A stretch of 54,554 bases of DNA from Selenomonadaceae bacterium (GCA_017428215.1 JAFRRH010000065.1:1-54554); one strand, 5' to 3'. Counted from the stretch's first letter, positions 1 to 9,064 are shown. Notes: generated from the letters alone by a model not told the origin. Numbers and translations are program-made.

Positions 1-173
1 ATAATCGCATTTCATTGTACTTGGCTCAAAAAGGACGTTGCGCAGTTACAGGGGAGAAGATTGACTAGATTGAAAGAGATTGTCAAAGATAGAACGCCGT
101 GTGCGGTGAAAGACGCACGCACGGTGTGGAGTGGGGGAAAACTTAGCGATTACTTCAAAGAGTTATCTATCAC
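1..173 (+). mobile_element. Group II intron, 3' end (domains V and VI)
   Basis: The segment from about 92 to 129 folds like intron domain V: the arms CCGTGTGCG and CGCACGCACGG close on a GTGAAAGA loop. It is followed by a G-run and a domain VI-like stretch ending CTATCAC at 173, and group II introns typically end in AY. Protein-coding sequence resumes in frame directly after 173, which supports this as the 3' splice boundary. The usual 5' AGC of domain V looks altered here (GAACGCCG), so activity is uncertain. The rest of the intron lies outside the window. Confidence 0.7.
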
Positions 174-425
174 TATAAAGATTGCGATTTAAATGTCAAA
201 AAACGCATGGACGAGGAGAAATGGTCGTTCGCGAAGGCGGTTTACGAAGATATTATGGTTGCTCTGGGCAGCGGCACGATTGATTTTAAAAAATTTTATG
301 ATGCACTCGTCGAAAAGAATTATAACGGCTGGTGTATCGTCGAGCAGGATTTATTCCCTGTGAAACCTTTTGACTTGCCGCTTAAACTGGCGAAAATCTG
401 CGCGAAGCCGGATTTAGATAAGTAA
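174..425 (+). pseudogene. 3' exon of a sugar-phosphate isomerase/inosose dehydratase-like gene (IolE family)
   Basis: Reading in frame from 174, the peptide starts YKDCDLNVKKRM and continues through WSFAKAV, LGSGTIDF and GWCIVEQD. IolE and related xylose-isomerase-like TIM-barrel proteins carry HxKDV..., a G-x-G-x-(V/I)DF strand and a GW-(I/L)-VVEQD strand at the C-terminus, so this is the last 80 or so residues of such a protein. The family motif begins at the HxKD metal-site region, exactly where the intron 3' end lies, so the gene appears to be interrupted by the intron rather than being a short gene. The in-frame ATG at 207 has no ribosome site and is probably not a start. The stop is TAA at 423-425. 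Whether splicing restores a functional enzyme cannot be judged without the 5' exon. Confidence 0.7.
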
Positions 426-434
426 TTGATTTTT

Positions 435-480
435 AGTGGTTAGAGAGGAGTTATTTTCTAATCGCTAATCACTATTTTTT
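435..480 (+). terminator. Rho-independent terminator after the iolE-like exon
   Basis: AGTGGTTAG pairs with CTAATCACT and is followed by A and seven Ts, 10 bases after the stop codon. Confidence 0.6.
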
Positions 481-496
481 TAAGATTGGAGACTGA

Positions 497-1480
497 CTAT
501 AAAGAGTCAAGTAAAATTAAAAAAAATTCTTCGATTCTTTGAAGGTGGAAAATAACACGAAAAAGTTTTTTAGCGACGTAAGAAAGAGCAACAAAATAAT
601 ATTTACCTTCGTCGCGCTTTTTCTGTAAGTAGGAGGCAAAGGTCTTTGAATATCTGCCGACAAGACGAGCGGCTAAGAGCAAAGCATAACGCAAATATCG
701 AGAGCCACGTTTCTCCATAGTAGCATTTTGCGAAATGAATTTGACGGAGAAAGTCCGGCAAAAGCCAAAATTTTATCCGATGAAGAAAAACGTTTGAAGT
801 CGCCAAATTCCGCTTCAATGACGGCGGCGCGGCGGAAGCTGATACCTGGAATTGACTCAATCGGCGAATGGAGCTCCTGCATGTACGACTTTATATTCTT
901 TTCAATTTCGACAATTTCATCATCTAAAATTTGAATGAGTTTTATGGTGTGACGAAGTTCCAAAATTTTGGCAGAAACATAAACGCCGACGGACTTACGC
1001 GCCAGATTACGAATTTCCTTAGCCTTGTCGCTACCGTTTTTCCCACGAGAAGTACTTTTCAAAAGATTAACCAGAGAATGAAATTGAGATTTGGCGATAT
1101 CTTTTGCATTCGGATATTTAAGGAGCATGGCATAAATGGAGTTGGAGTGAAGAGTGGAAACGACCGATTCAGTTCCAGAAAGAGTATTGTGACAAGGCGC
1201 GATAGCGGATGAGCGATTTTAATTTTTCATTTTGGTAAGTCTGTAAAGAATAAGCGTTATTGGAGGATTCGGTGGCGAGCATAAGGGCGGTAGTTCTGGC
1301 GTCAACCTTGTCGGTCTTGGTCTTGCGCAGGGAAAGACTTTTACGGAATTGATTTGTCTAGAAGGGATTAAAAACAAAAGTCGCAAGCTCCTTGCTTAAC
1401 AAAAAAGCCCAAAAGATTGTAGGGGTAATGTCCGGTAGATTCGATTCCCGACCAGAATCATAAAAAATCAAAACCTTTCA
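497..1480 (-). pseudogene. Decayed IS110-family transposase (copy B)
   Basis: Fragments of one DEDD transposase can be read on the minus strand in changing frames. In order they are GIESTGHYPYNLLGF and FRKSLSLRKTKTDKVDA (about 1450-1290), NEKLKSLIRYRALS, then the C-terminal IS110/IS116/IS902 domain with SPIESIPGISFRRAAVIEA and FAGLSPSN (to about 720), and finally KRGSRYLRYALLLAA down to a stop at 497. An in-frame TAG sits near 1358 and at least three frame changes are needed. The first catalytic Asp region (upstream of about 1480) is not recognisable. The catalytic Glu (GIEST) and the paired Asp (TDKVDA) survive. It is a dead remnant, different in sequence from the IS110 copy next to it. Confidence 0.85.
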
Positions 1481-1934
1481 AAAAGATTAGATATTGGGCT
1501 CCACAAAACTCTTTGAACTGAATCCTCATGCGAGATAAACCGTCAAGTGGTATCTGACTCATTATCAGTTAAACAAATAGTTGTGGTTAGAATCTCCAAT
1601 AAGCCATATTTTTGAAGAAATAAAAACTAATCCACAACATCTTTTGAATTATACCGCGTCCTTGGAGAGGGACGCTAATTTCTACTACTTTGATTATACG
1701 AGGATTAACAGCATACCAGTATTATGAACATTACGAGCGATTGAAAAAAATCTTTCGAATATAACGCAGGAAGAGATATTAAGTTTGGTAAATGACCTTC
1801 ATGTAGTAGTCATTAAAATAATCAACAGAAAATGGGAAGCCAATTTTTTCTGATAATTTTTCATTTCGTCAAGCATATTGCCGAAAAAGCCGCCTACATC
1901 AATCGACGACTCAAGAATTGTCCCGCCATTGAAA
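1481..1934. other. AT-rich non-coding gap between two IS110 remnants
   Basis: No reading frame with recognisable protein motifs is seen on either strand. The stretch presumably contains the ends of both insertion sequences, including the non-coding end that in active IS110 elements encodes the bridge (seeker) RNA, but no clear boundary repeats could be recognised by eye. Confidence 0.4.
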
Positions 1935-2989
1935 TCAAGATTTTCTATGAACACACGTTCTTAGAGTAAAGGCGCAAAATGGCTTGGAAAACGAACCTGT
2001 GTTCAACGCGGTAAAGGTCGTCAGCGTCGATAATGGCATGAATAGTATAACAAAGTTTACGAACAACGGCACCGATACAAGTAAAATGATGTTTACCTTC
2101 AGAGCGTTTCTTCTGATAAAAGGCGTTGCAGGGTCAGTATTAGAGGCGACAAGGGTAGCGCGAAAAAGTGCTGTGCGTAAATAAGGAGAGCCGCGTTTAG
2201 TCATTTTTCCTGTTGAATCGTGCGAAGTACCGGATTGGTCAATTTTAGAATCGAGACCGGCAAAGGCTACGAGTTTGGCAGGAGTGACAAAACGCTTAAT
2301 GTCACCGACCTCGCTTATAATAGTCGCGCCAATTACACTTCCGACGCCTGGAATCGTCTTTATTGGTGAATTAAGTTTGTCGAGCAATTTGTTCTTCGAT
2401 GAAAGAAATTTGAGCAATGAGAAGTTGCAGTTGCAAAGTTAGACTTTGAATTCCAAATTTTCCGCGAAGTCTTACCGAAAACATTGTAAAAAACGGACTC
2501 ATATTCAGGAAAAATTTTATACAAGACGCAAATAGTTTGTCGCTTGAGGTCATCGATTTGAGAGACGAGAGAAAATCTGAATCGAGAAAGATTACGAAGT
2601 TCCAAAATTTCCTCCTAAGCAATCTCGGTTTCGGAAAAGTTGCTGTAACGAATGAAGTAAGCAATAACAAGCGAATCAATCTTGTCGGTTTTGTGAGGAC
2701 GGATACGAGTCGAATTGCGCCAAGAATCTGTCTGAATGGGATTTACGACGTGAACGATGAAATAATTTTTTACAAGGAAAGAGTACAGAGTGAGCCAGTA
2801 GTACCCGGTAGCCTTAATGCCGATTTCAAGTTCGGGATAAGGTGCGAGCTTTTCCAAAAGCCTTTTAGCGTCGTCAGTTGCATTCTTGAACTCGAAGCCC
2901 TGAAAGATAATTTTTTTCTTGTCGTCGATAAGAGAAGCGACGTGAAAACTTTTATCGATGTCGATGCGCAGATAGAACATTTTTATCAC
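1935..2989 (-). pseudogene. Decayed IS110-family transposase (copy A)
   Basis: The minus strand starts MIKMFYLRIDIDKSFHVA (ATG at 2989, or 2980) with the first catalytic Asp of the DEDD RuvC-like fold. HKTDKIDSLVIA supplies the last two Asp. The Glu normally found in G-(M/I)-E-(A/S)-T-G-x-Y is Lys here (GIKATGYYW), so the enzyme would be inactive even if read through. A TAG near 2613 ends the first block, and the protein continues in the same frame as EEILELRNLSRFRFSLVSQ. Frame changes near 2460 and 2400 lead into the Transposase_20 domain with IKTIPGVGSVIGATIISEVG, LVAFAGLD and KRGSPYLRTALF, ending at 1935. The full length of about 350 residues fits the family. Confidence 0.85.
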
Positions 2990-3300
2990 CTGAAGAAAAT
3001 ATTTCGGACAGAGTTCCTCTTACCAATAAATGCTACCGCCTTATTGCAGATACGAAGACTCGGCAACATCCAACTTATTCGCAGTCAGTTTAAAAGTAAG
3101 AAGGGTCAGTTTATCAAGTACGACACCTTTTATTGTTCAGACGGAGCAGAAATTTTTTAGAATTCTGTCATACACAACTAGCCTTGAAAATTTTTCTCAA
3201 AAAATTCTCTTAAACCACTTGATAATTGTTATCAGGCATGTTATACTGCGTTCAGGCTTTCGTTAAAGCTCTCCTAAAATATAATACACATACGCTTGAA
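2990..3300. other. Non-coding region upstream of IS110 copy A
   Basis: No convincing gene. It lies 5' of the minus-strand transposase start, where IS110 elements with a left-end layout (for example IS621) encode their bridge RNA, so it may be the fossil of that non-coding end. Short inverted segments such as AAATTTTTCTC and AAAATTCTC near 3190-3210 are AT-rich and not decisive. Confidence 0.3.
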
Positions 3301-3333
3301 AAAAGTCCCGTGCTGCTCACACGGGGCTTTTTT
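3301..3333 (+). terminator. Strong hairpin terminator
   Basis: AGTCCCGTG, loop CTGCT, CACACGGGGCT, then six Ts, preceded by an A-run. It could act in both directions and separates the IS graveyard from the glycan genes. Confidence 0.75.
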
Positions 3334-3366
3334 GACGGCAAAAAACTTGTACCGCCTTGCACTTTG

Positions 3367-3395
3367 TTGACAATTAAAAACTTAACTATTAAACT
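3367..3395 (+). promoter_or_regulatory. Candidate sigma-70-type promoter for the glycan operon
   Basis: TTGACA at 3367-3372, a 17-base spacer, then TAAACT at 3390-3395 (4 of 6 matches to TATAAT). It lies about 40 bases upstream of the first glycosyltransferase start. Confidence 0.5.
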
Positions 3396-3436
3396 TCAAT
3401 CGATTAAATAAAATCCTCAATAAAGGGTGAAAGTTT

Positions 3437-5602
3437 TTGGGCTTGAAGATGAAAATTTACCGCGCCTTGACGGGAGCAACGGTTAGAAATTTTGTAAGAC
3501 GCACAGAGGATTTTTGCGCGCTGAATTTGCCGACCGTCCATAAAAAAATTTTTCTGCCGACGAAAGCCGCCGCCAAATCCGCGCTGTTAAAATTTTCTAT
3601 GGCTCGTGGGAAAAAATCTGCGCGGGCTGTAAATCTGTGGAAAGTTTCCGTGCGTGAAAACTTTTCGCCACTCGTCAGTGTCGTTGTTCCGAATTTTAAT
3701 CACGCGCCTTTTCTGCTCCAACGCCTCGAAACCATTTACAATCAGACTTATAAAAATTTTGAAGTGATTCTTCTCGACGACGCCTCCACCGACAACAGCC
3801 GCGACATTTTAAAAGATTTCCAAACTCGACACGCTGACAATACGCGGCTAATCTTCAACGAAAAAAATTCCGGCGGCGTCTTCAATCAGTGGCGCAAAGG
3901 TATTGAGGCGGCTCGCGGCGATTTAATTTGGATTGCAGAAAGCGACGACTTCAGCGCGGAAAATTTTTTATATGAACTCGTGCCCTCCTTTGCTGATGAT
4001 ACAATTCAACTTGCTTTCTGTCGTACAGATTTTATTCAAGACGAACAAAAAATTTTCACCAGCGAACAATATCTCGCCGATTTAATAAACTTTGATTGGA
4101 CGAAAAATTTTGCAATGACTGCCGCCGAATTCGTCGCGCAAGGCTTTGGCGTTAAAAATATTATTCCAAACGTTAGCGGCGTCCTCTTCCGTAAAAAAAA
4201 TTTTTTCCCCGACCTTTGCTTAGACATGAAACTTTGCGGCGATTGGGCCTTCTACCTCGACACGATTAAGGGCGGTTGCGTTTACTATTCGCCGCGTGCC
4301 ACGAATTTTTATCGCGTCCATAAGAACAGTACGTCGCTCAAAATTCAAAAGGAGCCGCGCTATTTTATTGAGCACGAACGCATTGCCGAATTCGTCGCTG
4401 AAAATTATCGCGTACCCGCCGAAATTCATACTGCGCACTTTAAACAGTTAGAGGAGCATTTCTTTGGTTATTACGGCGGCAAGGACATTGGTGAGCTTGA
4501 AAAACTTTTTGACGTAAAAAAAATTCTGCGCCTCAAACACAAGCCGAATATTTTAATGGGCGTCTTTGCGTTCAGCATTGGCGGCGGTGAAACTTTCCCG
4601 CTGATTTTAGCCAATGAACTCAATCGCAGAAATTTTCCTGTCACGGTTTTAAACTTCCAAATGGCGGACGATTTACCTGACATTCGCAAGAAACTCAATC
4701 CCAATGTGCCGCTAATTTATCTGAACAACACGAGCGGGCTTGCTGAAGTCGTTGAGCAATTCAAAATCGATGTAATTCACACGCATCACGGCGCAACTGA
4801 TTCTGCCGCCAGTTTCGTTGCTGAAAATAATTCTGCACTGCGCCACGTCGTTACACTTCACGGCATGTACGACGCCGCCGATGCCGATTATCTTAAAAAA
4901 ATTCTCGACCGCGTTAAAAAATCTGTCAGCGCATTTGTCTACATTGCCGATAAAAATTTGACGCCGTTCAAAACAAATAATTTCGGGCGCGAAGAAATTT
5001 TTCATAAGATTGGTAACGGGCTTGAACGCGAGCTGATAAATCCAATTCCCCGCGCAGATTTGAATATTCCCGAAAATTCTTTTGTCGCGTGCGTCGTAAG
5101 CCGTGCCATTCCGCAAAAAGGTTGGCAAGCGGCGATTGATTCAGTTAAACGCGCTAACGAAAATGACGGGCGTCGCATTGATTTAATTCTGGTTGGCGCG
5201 GGTGAAATGTATGATAAATTAAAAGGCAACGTGCCCGAATTCGTTCATCTCGTCGGATTCAAAAGCAATGTGCGCGATTATTTGGCGGCGGCGGATATTG
5301 GATTGTTGCCGAGTGAATACGCCGGCGAAAGTTTTCCGTTGCTAATTATTGATAGCTTTTTTGCGGGGCGTCCCGTCGTCAGCTCCAATTTGGGCGAAGT
5401 TCCAGCCATGATTGAGGACGCGGGCATTGTTTTTGATTTGGTTAACGGAAAAGTTTCCGTCGCTGAACTGGCTAGAATTTTGCGTACGCTTGCCGACAAT
5501 CCCGAACGTTACGAGCAAATGAAACGCCGCGTCGAAGTTGTCGCCGAAAAATTTTGGATTGAGCACGTCGCCGAAAAATATATCGACGTTTACAGAGGGT
5601 AA
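3437..5602 (+). CDS. Two-domain glycosyltransferase (GT2-GT4 fusion)
   Basis: This 721-residue protein joins two sugar transferases of different folds. Residues about 75-330 are GT2 (GT-A fold): SVVVPNFNHAPFLLQRLETI at the nucleotide-binding strand, LLDDASTDNS, and ESDDFS as the DxD-like metal motif. Residues about 370-720 are GT4 (GT-B fold): FSIGGGETFPLILANELN, HTHHGA, VSRAIPQKGW and the C-terminal E-x7-E type segment EYAGESFPLLIIDSFFAG. No signal peptide or membrane helix is seen, so it probably works at the cytoplasmic face of the membrane on a lipid-linked or cell-wall glycan. I take TTG at 3437 as the start because the AAAGGGTGA sequence sits 8 or so bases upstream; ATG at 3449 is too far from it. 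The RgpF-type gene follows after 6 bases, suggesting a shared surface-polysaccharide role. Acceptor and donor sugars cannot be told. Confidence 0.85.
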   Translation: MGLKMKIYRALTGATVRNFVRRTEDFCALNLPTVHKKIFLPTKAAAKSALLKFSMARGKKSARAVNLWKVSVRENFSPLVSVVVPNFNHAPFLLQRLETIYNQTYKNFEVILLDDASTDNSRDILKDFQTRHADNTRLIFNEKNSGGVFNQWRKGIEAARGDLIWIAESDDFSAENFLYELVPSFADDTIQLAFCRTDFIQDEQKIFTSEQYLADLINFDWTKNFAMTAAEFVAQGFGVKNIIPNVSGVLFRKKNFFPDLCLDMKLCGDWAFYLDTIKGGCVYYSPRATNFYRVHKNSTSLKIQKEPRYFIEHERIAEFVAENYRVPAEIHTAHFKQLEEHFFGYYGGKDIGELEKLFDVKKILRLKHKPNILMGVFAFSIGGGETFPLILANELNRRNFPVTVLNFQMADDLPDIRKKLNPNVPLIYLNNTSGLAEVVEQFKIDVIHTHHGATDSAASFVAENNSALRHVVTLHGMYDAADADYLKKILDRVKKSVSAFVYIADKNLTPFKTNNFGREEIFHKIGNGLERELINPIPRADLNIPENSFVACVVSRAIPQKGWQAAIDSVKRANENDGRRIDLILVGAGEMYDKLKGNVPEFVHLVGFKSNVRDYLAAADIGLLPSEYAGESFPLLIIDSFFAGRPVVSSNLGEVPAMIEDAGIVFDLVNGKVSVAELARILRTLADNPERYEQMKRRVEVVAEKFWIEHVAEKYIDVYRG

Positions 5603-5608
5603 ACTCCA

Positions 5609-6628
5609 ATGAACTTTTTCGCACGCCTGAAAGATTTCTGCGCCATTAATTTTCCCGCCGCCTACGAAAGTCTCTATCGCTTTCGACACGGAATCCGCGT
5701 GGAAGATTTGGGCGAAGCGGTCGGCATTCATTCGGAAATTTTTACCGAGCACATCCGCTTAAGAAACAAACAAGACTTTGCCTTGAAAGTTCCGCTTAAT
5801 TTTCCTGCGCCGCCTATCAAGTCGCGGGTTGCGGCGGTTGTTCACATTTTTTATCCGGAACTTGCCGACGAGCTGAAAAATCTTCTGTTGAATATTCCCT
5901 GCGCGGTCGACGTTTTTATTTCCACGACTGCGCCCGAAAAAAAATCCGCGATTGAAAGTGTTTTTAGCGACTTCAACAAAGGCAACGTTACGATAAAAAT
6001 TTTTGATAATCGCGGGCGTGATATTGCGGCGTCATTCATTGGCTTTAAGGAAATTTATCAAAACTACGACGTTTGTTTGCATATCCATTCTAAAAAATCT
6101 TTGCATGCCAAAAGTCGTCTGTCTGGTTGGCGCGATCATCTTTATAAAAATCTTTTGGGCAGTCCCGAAATTGTCAGCGGCATTTTAGAAATTTTGTCTA
6201 ATAAAAAAGTTGGTTTGGTTTTTCCGCAATATTTCGCGCCGATTCGCATGTCGGTAAATTGGGGTAGCAATTATCTGGTTACTAAAAATTTTTTAAGTGG
6301 ACTGGGCGTCGAAATGGACAATCGCAATTTGATTGAATTTCCAGCAGGCTCCATGTTTTGGTTCAAACCTAAAGCCCTAGCGCCGCTTTTAGATAGCAAT
6401 TTAACGTTTGACGATTTCCCGCCCGAACAAGGACAGATTGACGGCACGATTGCCCACGCGATTGAGCGGGCATTTTTATTTATCGTCGAGGCGGCGGGCT
6501 TTTCTTGGGTTAAAGTCGACAGCGGCGAAAAAATTTTTGGCATGACGCCGATATTAAAATCATCTTCGCAAGCCGAGTTGACCGCCAATATTGAACGGGC
6601 GCGGCATTCGGTTTTAAAACGATATTAG
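5609..6628 (+). CDS. RgpF-family rhamnan/polysaccharide synthesis protein
   Basis: This 339-residue protein matches the rhamnan synthesis protein F family by its run of motifs: VVHIFYPEL near residue 75, DVFISTT, the NRGRDIAA segment near 135, LHIHSKKSLH near 160, GWRDHLYKNLLGS, and a C-terminal FPAGSMFWFKP near 245. In streptococci RgpF takes part in building rhamnose-glucose cell-wall polysaccharide, and related domains occur in glycosyltransferases of O-antigen loci. The first 70 residues have a different make-up and may be a separate segment. ATG at 5609 follows the upstream stop by 6 bases with GAGGGTAA as ribosome site, so it is translated with the GT2-GT4 gene. The exact reaction is not established for this relative. 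Confidence 0.8.
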   Translation: MNFFARLKDFCAINFPAAYESLYRFRHGIRVEDLGEAVGIHSEIFTEHIRLRNKQDFALKVPLNFPAPPIKSRVAAVVHIFYPELADELKNLLLNIPCAVDVFISTTAPEKKSAIESVFSDFNKGNVTIKIFDNRGRDIAASFIGFKEIYQNYDVCLHIHSKKSLHAKSRLSGWRDHLYKNLLGSPEIVSGILEILSNKKVGLVFPQYFAPIRMSVNWGSNYLVTKNFLSGLGVEMDNRNLIEFPAGSMFWFKPKALAPLLDSNLTFDDFPPEQGQIDGTIAHAIERAFLFIVEAAGFSWVKVDSGEKIFGMTPILKSSSQAELTANIERARHSVLKRY

Positions 6629-6639
6629 GAGTGAGAACT

Positions 6640-8364
6640 TTGAACTTAGACGGCTTTTCAATGCGTCCGCTGACTTTGGAGCTTGAAAAAATTTTGGTCG
6701 GCGGGCGTGTCGATAAAATCACTCAACAGAACAAAGCAAATTTTACATTCACGATACGGCAACCGGGCAAAACATTTTTATTGCGACTTTCAACCACGCC
6801 GCAAAATCCTTCGGTGCACGTCATAAAAAAATCGCCCGAAAATTTACCCGAACCGCCGACGTTTTGCATGGTGTTAAGAAAAAATTTGGAGAGCGGCAGA
6901 ATTGCGGCAATCCGTCAACATGAACTTGACAGAATTATTTTTATTGACGTTGACTCAATCGGGGCGGGCGGAAAAATTCAAACGTTCACATTGGCGGCGG
7001 AACTTATCGGCAAGTACAGTAACTTAATTTTAATTTCCGACGGCGTGATTGTTGACGCACTAAAAAAAATCGGCACAAACTCCAGCCGCGTCCGGACGGT
7101 TTTGCCGAATCAAAGTTATCAACTGCCTCCCGCGCAGGACAAACTTGATATTTTTGCCGTTGACGTGGAAAAAATTTTGGAAAGAATACAGGCTGATGAA
7201 TCTGCGCGGCTAGATAAAGCGATTATGAATTCGTGTCAAGGTTTCGGACCTCAAAGCGTTAAGGAGACGACTTTTTTATCTGGCTTGCCTAACGACATAA
7301 AAATTTCCGCGCTCGACGATAAAGATTTCGACAGCTTGAAAGCCGCGCTGATTGAAATTCGGGAAAATTTTTCGCCGTGCATGATTCAAGACGACGCCGG
7401 AAAAATTTTAGCGATCTCCGCCGTCAAGCTGAACTATCTGCACGGCAATGTTCGGACGTTTGAAACTTTATCGGAACTTTTGGAGACTGCCGACGGAATT
7501 ACAGGTAGTTACGTCCCGCCCGATAAAGAACGCTTTACTAAGCTCGTCAACAATGAACTTCGCCGCGCCACGAATAAAATTTCCGTGTTGGAAAGTGAAC
7601 TCGCCGCCGCTGAAAATGCCGACGATTGGAGAATTCGCGCAGATAATTTGTCGACGTATCGTTATCAATTCAAAGACCACGCCGAAGACGAGATTATTGT
7701 TGATAACATTTACGACGGCGAAAAAATTTCAATCCCGCTCGACCGCCGCTTGACGATTGCCGCTAACGTTCAAATTTTTTATAAAAAATACGACAAGCTC
7801 AAGCGTTCGACGAAATTTATTGCCGAGCAGATTGAACTTTGCCGCGAAGAAATTATTTATCTGGAAACTTTATCGCACGCGCTCACGACTTCGACGGCAA
7901 TCGCCGACATTGACGAAATTCGCACGGAGCTAATCGCTGGCGGCTACCTCAAAGAAAATAAAAAGCGTTCCGCACTAAGTAAAAAGCCTCAGCCGCTGAA
8001 ATTTATCGCTCCGGACGGCACGGAAATTCTTGTCGGGAAAAATAATTCGCAAAACGACCGCTTGACGTTCAAAATCGCCGCGCCCGACGATTTATGGCTC
8101 CACACGAAAGAAATTACCGGCTCACATGTCATAATTCGCAGTTCAAATGTCAGCGATGAGACTTTACAACTTGCCGCCGAACTCGCCGTGCACTTTTCTA
8201 AGGCTCAAAATTCTTCAAACGTCCCCGTCGATTACGTTCAATGCAAATTCGTTAAAAAGCCTTCGGGCGCGAAGCCTGGCTTTGTCATTTTCACGAATCA
8301 ACGCACGCTTTACGTTACGCCGCGCGAAAATATACAAAATATTTTACTGTCCGCGCAGGATTAA
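6640..8364 (+). CDS. rqcH: NFACT family ribosome-associated quality control factor (RqcH/Rqc2, FbpA-like)
   Basis: The protein has the NFACT-N, coiled-coil and NFACT-R layout of RqcH, which binds stalled 50S subunits with peptidyl-tRNA and adds alanine tails to the stuck peptide. Start motif NLDGFSMRPLTLELEKIL and GGRVDKITQ are typical of the N-terminus (the annotation fibronectin-binding protein is historical). A helical coiled-coil spans roughly residues 280-420. The C-terminal NFACT-R block contains GKNNSQNDRLTF and DDLWLHTKEITGSHVIIR. TTG at 6640 is preferred to GTG at 6631 because GGAG lies 8 bases upstream of it and the protein then begins where the family begins. Length about 574 residues, normal for the family. 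It follows the glycan genes by 11 bases and may be co-transcribed with them, though no functional link is evident. Confidence 0.9.
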   Translation: MNLDGFSMRPLTLELEKILVGGRVDKITQQNKANFTFTIRQPGKTFLLRLSTTPQNPSVHVIKKSPENLPEPPTFCMVLRKNLESGRIAAIRQHELDRIIFIDVDSIGAGGKIQTFTLAAELIGKYSNLILISDGVIVDALKKIGTNSSRVRTVLPNQSYQLPPAQDKLDIFAVDVEKILERIQADESARLDKAIMNSCQGFGPQSVKETTFLSGLPNDIKISALDDKDFDSLKAALIEIRENFSPCMIQDDAGKILAISAVKLNYLHGNVRTFETLSELLETADGITGSYVPPDKERFTKLVNNELRRATNKISVLESELAAAENADDWRIRADNLSTYRYQFKDHAEDEIIVDNIYDGEKISIPLDRRLTIAANVQIFYKKYDKLKRSTKFIAEQIELCREEIIYLETLSHALTTSTAIADIDEIRTELIAGGYLKENKKRSALSKKPQPLKFIAPDGTEILVGKNNSQNDRLTFKIAAPDDLWLHTKEITGSHVIIRSSNVSDETLQLAAELAVHFSKAQNSSNVPVDYVQCKFVKKPSGAKPGFVIFTNQRTLYVTPRENIQNILLSAQD

Positions 8365-8410
8365 AAATTTTGGGCGCGAAGTTTATAGAAATTTTTGGGA
8401 GGTGCTTATA

Positions 8411-9064
8411 ATGGGAGAAAATTGTATTGCGTTTAAGCTAAATTATTGCGACGGTGGTGCAAATCAAGATTGCATTGGTTTTCGCGGTCTTTGCAGTGAT
8501 GAAAATATTTTCTACAATGTTATCAATAGGAATCGTCCTTGGTGTTCGCATGACAATAATTTTTGCAAAAAATATCAGTGCAAGAAACTGTCGCGTGAAG
8601 AATTGGAACAAAGATGGAAAGTTGAAGATTCTGGTTTTTGCAACGAAAGTATTACTTTGCTAGATTGGTATGCAGAAGCAGGTTGGAACAATGATGACAC
8701 AACGCGTAAATTCAGCAATACAGACATGATAAATCATCTTTGCGTTTTGACGACGGAACTTCCCAGAAAAGAGCCTTCGTTATTTGTCTTTGGAATGTTT
8801 ATTGTGAGAGACGCTTTTAAAGGGGATAATAAAAATCCAGGTAAAGTTTGTGCCGACAAGTATTGGCGATTGGAGTTTCGCCGCAACGAAGTCGAGGAAA
8901 TGAATTTTAGAAAAGCTTGTACTAAACCTTGGCGTAGAGGATTATTCAGATACTTTAGCGATAAAATTGCCGTTAAACTTTTGGAGATGGCTGTCGAAGT
9001 CAAGCGCGGCACATCTGAAGAAGATTTTGCCAAAGAGTTTTTGAAGCAGTACCCATATAAATAA
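8411..9064 (+). CDS. Cys-rich protein of unknown function
   Basis: A 217-residue soluble protein that I do not recognise. ATG at 8411 has a GGGAGGTG ribosome site 5 to 6 bases upstream. The first 55 residues hold seven cysteines: C5 region, CDGG, QDC, GLC, WCS, NFC and YQC. They are spread in an irregular pattern that could bind zinc or an iron-sulfur cluster, or simply be a structural cysteine cluster. The rest is charged and helical (for example CADKYWRLEFRRNEVEEMNF), without membrane segment or signal peptide, and contains a KPWRRG turn. It sits alone between rqcH and the kor operon, 22 bases before korD, so it may be co-transcribed with kor. Codon use is somewhat less biased toward the local AAAATTTT style than its neighbours, which may hint at acquisition. 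Confidence 0.75.
   Translation: MGENCIAFKLNYCDGGANQDCIGFRGLCSDENIFYNVINRNRPWCSHDNNFCKKYQCKKLSREELEQRWKVEDSGFCNESITLLDWYAEAGWNNDDTTRKFSNTDMINHLCVLTTELPRKEPSLFVFGMFIVRDAFKGDNKNPGKVCADKYWRLEFRRNEVEEMNFRKACTKPWRRGLFRYFSDKIAVKLLEMAVEVKRGTSEEDFAKEFLKQYPYK

Noticed and set aside
207..425. ATG at 207 as start of a small gene
   Set aside because: The family sequence continues upstream in frame to the intron border and there is no ribosome site; it is better read as an exon.
2537..3160. 207-codon frame on the plus strand
   Set aside because: Antisense to the IS110 copy A transposase; translation has no motif of its own.
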